Shown here piece after piece: positions 61,009-64,000 of a stretch of 64,000 nt of DNA. Location: contig NZ_JANURN010000001.1 of the NCBI RefSeq assembly GCF_030249855.1, positions 62,001 to 126,000 on the forward strand, read 5' to 3'. The notes under the pieces were generated by a model. The model was not told the DNA's origin, ran no database searches, and saw only the letters and a list, made by a program, of their open reading frames with translations. Source of the DNA: Helicobacter_B zhangjianzhongii (GTDB lineage: Bacteria; Campylobacterota; Campylobacteria; Campylobacterales; Helicobacteraceae). Both the position numbers and the translations under genes were made by a program. Each line of letters opens with the position of its first letter. The first letter of the stretch is position 1.

Positions 61009-62201
61009 AGAAGCAGGTCTTTACCAAGTGTGGTTGTATGCAGGATCTCACAAGATATATCACGCGCTATGCTTTGGCACAAGGTTTGCGGAGCTTGGGC
61101 GATAGTTGGGGAGAGATGCACAAGTAGGAGCAAGGGGGATTTAAGCAAGGGATATATATGGCTAAAGAGCTGCAAGCTGCCTTCAATGATATGAAAGCCA
61201 TTGGGTAGCTCTTGCAAAGTTTTATCATCATATATACGCACAGAGCGTGAATCTATATGAAAAAGTGGGATATTGCTATCAATATCCTTGCGTGTGAAAA
61301 TCCCCACATTTGGCACGCTCGTGTTGGCATAAGGAGGCGTGGCGTAGCGGGTGTCAAGCCTTGGTCTATCTGCCCTTGCAGTCGCTCCGGAGATGATTAG
61401 GCTTTGGGCTATGGTGCGTTGATTATGCGTAAAAATGCGCGATAGATCCCCGGAGATTTGCCCATTTTTGTAGCTACCATCAAGCCGCTCTGCAAGCTTA
61501 AATACAACAAATCGCCTAGATTCTCTTAGGCACAAAAATGGATAAAGCACATTTTGGGCTTGTTTTTTTAGAGATGTATTTGTGATGAATTCTACTGCTA
61601 CGCCAGCTTCTTGCAATCTCTTGCTACCATTGGCACTTTCTCCCCATATATCACGCGCAGCGATAAGCACGCGTTTGGGCGCGATTTGCGCGATAAGCTG
61701 GGCGCACGGAGGGGTTTTGCCAAAGTGATTGCAAGGCTCTAGGGTGAGCAAGATTGTCTTATCATAGAATGCACCATTATGATAAGCAGCGATGAAAGCG
61801 TGGATAGCGTGGGAGTGTAGGGGTAGAGTCTCTAGGGCGATGTGAGAAAACTCCGTGTGTGTTGCTTGGAAATCTTGCCACAATGGCGCAAGTGTTTCAA
61901 GCTCTCCAAGTGCTTGTGGAGGGGTGGTGTGGCTTGTGGCAAAAGTGGATTCTAGGCTAGAATCCACTTTTTGATAATGCAAGTTTTTTTGCTTACTTTT
62001 CGCATATATTTGCACAAAAGCCCAAAAAACTGCCAAAACTTCCGCGTGAGGTAGCCCTGCTTTTTGATGCGCTTCTAGGCTTAAAATCTCCCCATTATCA
62101 TCATATACCATAGCAGCGACAGCGGGGTTTGGTAAGGTTAGTGTTTGGTATTCCCACGCTTTATCTATACATCGCTTCATTAAAACTTCGTCAATTCGCA
62201 C
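60993..62201 (-). CDS. ribD: Riboflavin biosynthesis protein RibD (deaminase/reductase)
   Basis: A 402-residue bifunctional enzyme for two steps of riboflavin synthesis. The deaminase zinc motifs are HAEV and LEPCNHFGKTPPCAQL. The C-terminal reductase domain includes FKLAERLDGSYKNGQISG. Between them a loop of about 60 residues is expanded; it holds KVDSSLESTF, translated from a complete palindromic repeat at about 61947-61975. GTG 62201 follows GGAGA and is preferred; ATG 62180 is an alternative. Confidence 0.9.
   Translation of the reverse strand: MRIDEVLMKRCIDKAWEYQTLTLPNPAVAAMVYDDNGEILSLEAHQKAGLPHAEVLAVFWAFVQIYAKSKQKNLHYQKVDSSLESTFATSHTTPPQALGELETLAPLWQDFQATHTEFSHIALETLPLHSHAIHAFIAAYHNGAFYDKTILLTLEPCNHFGKTPPCAQLIAQIAPKRVLIAARDIWGESANGSKRLQEAGVAVEFITNTSLKKQAQNVLYPFLCLRESRRFVVFKLAERLDGSYKNGQISGDLSRIFTHNQRTIAQSLIISGATARADRPRLDTRYATPPYANTSVPNVGIFTRKDIDSNIPLFHIDSRSVRIYDDKTLQELPNGFHIIEGSLQLFSHIYPLLKSPLLLLVHLSPTIAQAPQTLCQSIARDISCEILHTTTLGKDLLLWLKP
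61947..61975. repeat. Palindromic repeat inside ribD
   Basis: AAAAGTGGATTCTAG followed directly by CTAGAATCCACTTTT-type arms with almost no loop, translated within the ribD frame. Confidence 0.8.
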
Positions 62202-62288
62202 ACACTTCTCCGCCCTATAAATGCGGCATTCTACACTTTTGGGGCTTAAATTTCTGCTACAATGCCTAAAACTACTAAGGTTGCAAGC

Positions 62289-62945
62289 GTGGATATAAAT
62301 AGTATAGAGCTACTGACTAGGCTTAAAAATTTGGATTTGCTGAAGGGCTTACATCAATGGTGGTGGGAGGGGGCTTTGGGCTTTGAAGTGGTTGTGGGCG
62401 CGATTTTGACGCAAAACACCAAGTGGGAAAAAGTCAAAATTTCTTTAGCAAATCTCAAGGGTTCCGGGATTTTGACACTTAGCGATGATACAAGCTTGCA
62501 TAATCTTGCAAAGATAGATTCTATTGAGAATCTTATCGCTCCAAGCGGGCTTTATCGACAAAAAAGTGCAAGAATCATCGCGCTAGCGCGAGCGATTGTA
62601 GAGGATTTTGGCGATTTTGCAAGCTTTCAGCAGGGGGTTAGCAGGAAGTGGCTTTTAGAGCGCAAGGGGATAGGATTTGAAAGTGCGGATTCTATCTTGA
62701 ATTATGCGTGTGGTAGGGAGATTATGGTGGTGGATAGTTATAGTGCTAGGCTATTGGCTGGACTTGGCTGGGAAATGGAGAGCTATGAAGATGTGCAGAG
62801 GTGGTTTATGGATATGCCTTACAAAGAGATTGCAAGGCTCTATCCTGCAATGCCATTAGCACAGGTTTATGCAAGGTATCACGGCAAAATCGTGGAATTT
62901 AGCAAGAAAAAACTCCCAATACAAACGCTTATGGAGGAGCAATGA
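62289..62945 (+). CDS. magIII: 3-methyladenine DNA glycosylase MagIII
   Basis: A 218-residue helix-hairpin-helix glycosylase of the endonuclease III superfamily (GAILTQNTKWEKV, LLERKGIGFESADSILNYA, then VVDSYSARLLAGL with the catalytic Asp). It lacks the four-cysteine iron-sulphur cluster of Nth, as H. pylori MagIII does, and its length is the same as I recall for that protein. GTG 62289 is preferred because the ATG at 62262 overlaps a TACAAT promoter box. It removes 3-methyladenine from DNA. Confidence 0.85.
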   Translation: MDINSIELLTRLKNLDLLKGLHQWWWEGALGFEVVVGAILTQNTKWEKVKISLANLKGSGILTLSDDTSLHNLAKIDSIENLIAPSGLYRQKSARIIALARAIVEDFGDFASFQQGVSRKWLLERKGIGFESADSILNYACGREIMVVDSYSARLLAGLGWEMESYEDVQRWFMDMPYKEIARLYPAMPLAQVYARYHGKIVEFSKKKLPIQTLMEEQ

Positions 62946-64000
62946 GTGCGCTAGAGTATTTCTATAAGCTTTGCTCTATCCCCCATCGCTCTTATCATAC
63001 ACAGGCTATGCGCGAATTTTTATGCGCGGAATGTGAGCGGCTAGGCTTTAAGATTTGCATAGATGAAGCTGGCAATATCTATGCTAGCAAGCCTAGCATT
63101 TTGGATTCTACTGCAATGCGTCCTAAGGTGTGCTTGCAGGCGCATTATGATATGGTGGGTGTGGGCGTGGCTGCGGAAGATAGGGCATTAGAGCTAGTGG
63201 AAGAAGGACAATTTTTACGCGCTAGAGATTCTTCACTTGGCGCGGATAATGGCGCGGCTATCGCAGCGATTTTATGGTGTATGGAGCGTGGGGGCGGGGA
63301 TTTTGAAGTGCTTTTTACTAACGATGAAGAAGTGGGGCTGTGCGGGGCAAACGCGCTTGCAATTCCTATCAAAGCTCCGTTTTTGCTTAACCTTGATAGC
63401 GAAGTCTTTGGTGAGGTGATTGTAGGCTGTGCAGGCGGCTTTGATGCGCTCTGCTCTTTTGCTGCTACAACTTACGATGTCTATGGCGGTGTGTGGATCG
63501 AGAGCTTTGGCTTTAGTGGGGGGCATAGTGGCGTGGATATACATAAAAATATCAAGTCAAGCTTAGCAGAGTTTTTCGCAGTTTTTGGCTGGATTGGCGA
63601 GTGTTTAGGTGAAAAAAGTGGGATAATCCTTACACATTTGCAAGCAGGTGAAAAGTCAAACTCCATAGCCGTGGGGCTTAATGCGCAAATAGCCTTTAGC
63701 ACGCAAGAGATCGCGCTGCATTGCGCACAATCCTTGCACGCTTTGATGACTATGGAAAAAGTGGATTCTACGCTAATCCACCATATCGCTCTAGAATCTA
63801 GCCGAGATTTTCAAGTGTGGCGGATATTTGTGGGTCCAAACGCTGGCTTTGTGCTAAAGATGACAGAAAATCCTAGCAAAAAAGCCCGCGTGCTAGGCTA
63901 TGAGATGGCACATCTTGCGCATTTTGTGAGAGAGCTTAGGCAGGGGGTGTGGGAGCAAGATGCGCACATAATCCTTAGCTCGCTTAATATTGCCCTAGCA
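62942..64000 (+). CDS. pepD: Aminoacyl-histidine dipeptidase (PepD-type M20 peptidase), 5' part
   Basis: 353 codons open to the window end; the stop lies beyond. M20 metal-binding motifs are QAHYDMVG, SLGADNGAAIA, FTNDEEVGLCG and LDSEVFGEV. This fits PepD, a cytosolic dipeptidase. ATG 62942 overlaps the magIII stop by four bases and follows GGAGG. A short KVDSTL near the 3' part coincides with the GTGGATTCTA repeat half. Confidence 0.85.
   Translation, partial: MSALEYFYKLCSIPHRSYHTQAMREFLCAECERLGFKICIDEAGNIYASKPSILDSTAMRPKVCLQAHYDMVGVGVAAEDRALELVEEGQFLRARDSSLGADNGAAIAAILWCMERGGGDFEVLFTNDEEVGLCGANALAIPIKAPFLLNLDSEVFGEVIVGCAGGFDALCSFAATTYDVYGGVWIESFGFSGGHSGVDIHKNIKSSLAEFFAVFGWIGECLGEKSGIILTHLQAGEKSNSIAVGLNAQIAFSTQEIALHCAQSLHALMTMEKVDSTLIHHIALESSRDFQVWRIFVGPNAGFVLKMTENPSKKARVLGYEMAHLAHFVRELRQGVWEQDAHIILSSLNIALA

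Noticed and set aside
1..64000. CRISPR array suggested by the recurring AGAATCCAC motif
   Set aside because: Copies are irregularly spaced, in both orientations, partly inside genes, and without uniform spacers or cas genes.

Overview
The window is chromosomal DNA from a Helicobacter, most likely an enterohepatic species. The gene neighbourhoods kdsD-rnj-ksgA, fabZ-lpxA-clpX-mreB-mreC and murG-fliW are those I recall from H. pylori. It also carries genes that H. pylori lacks (hisF, argJ, argC). A member of the H. canis / H. bilis / H. cinaedi group fits, but the species is inferred from general impression and not proven.

Layout. (1) 1-26 kb is a variable surface and envelope region: the end of a flavoprotein gene, four large multi-membrane GT-C-like glycosyltransferase genes, a GT61 glycosyltransferase, a secreted DUF1561 (virulence-modifying-type) protein, a dctPQM TRAP transporter, thiC, a YceI protein, a 1,093-codon autotransporter, cstA with its small partner, and a PagL-like lipid A deacylase. 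Seven genes here carry a simple-sequence tract (poly-G, poly-C or AT repeat) inside or at the start of the reading frame. Two are in frame as sequenced and five are out of frame by one slippage step. (2) 24.8-34.5 kb is the origin region: rpsU, tRNA-Arg, tyrA, ruvC, dnaA, dnaN, gyrB, xth, tRNA-Phe and an outer-membrane protein. DnaA-box-like clusters lie on both sides of dnaA, and two parS-like 16-mers lie 12-14 kb downstream. (3) 34.5-49.8 kb is housekeeping: kdsD, rnj, ksgA, hisF, a nucleosidase-like gene, rlmN, a 35-residue membrane microprotein, queH, fabZ, lpxA, clpX, mreB, mreC and a GT-B glycosyltransferase. (4) 49.8-51.9 kb is a small accessory module: a HARE-HTH/HrgA-like protein, a secreted protein and a small membrane protein, divergent from an XRE regulator with two matching operator-like palindromes between. 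(5) 52-64 kb holds argJ, a GNAT protein, argC, murG, fliW, an NlaIII-like restriction-modification pair, an SDR enzyme, an N6-methyltransferase, ribD, magIII and the start of a PepD-type peptidase.

Interspersed short repeats are the other hallmark. A palindrome built on CTAGAATCCACTTTT/AAAAGTGGATTCTAG occurs dozens of times, between genes and also in frame inside genes (toxin, murG, ribD, a glycosyltransferase). A separate element of about 119 bp with conserved ends occurs at least four times, two of them inside coding sequence. I saw no CRISPR array, prophage, rRNA or IS transposase.
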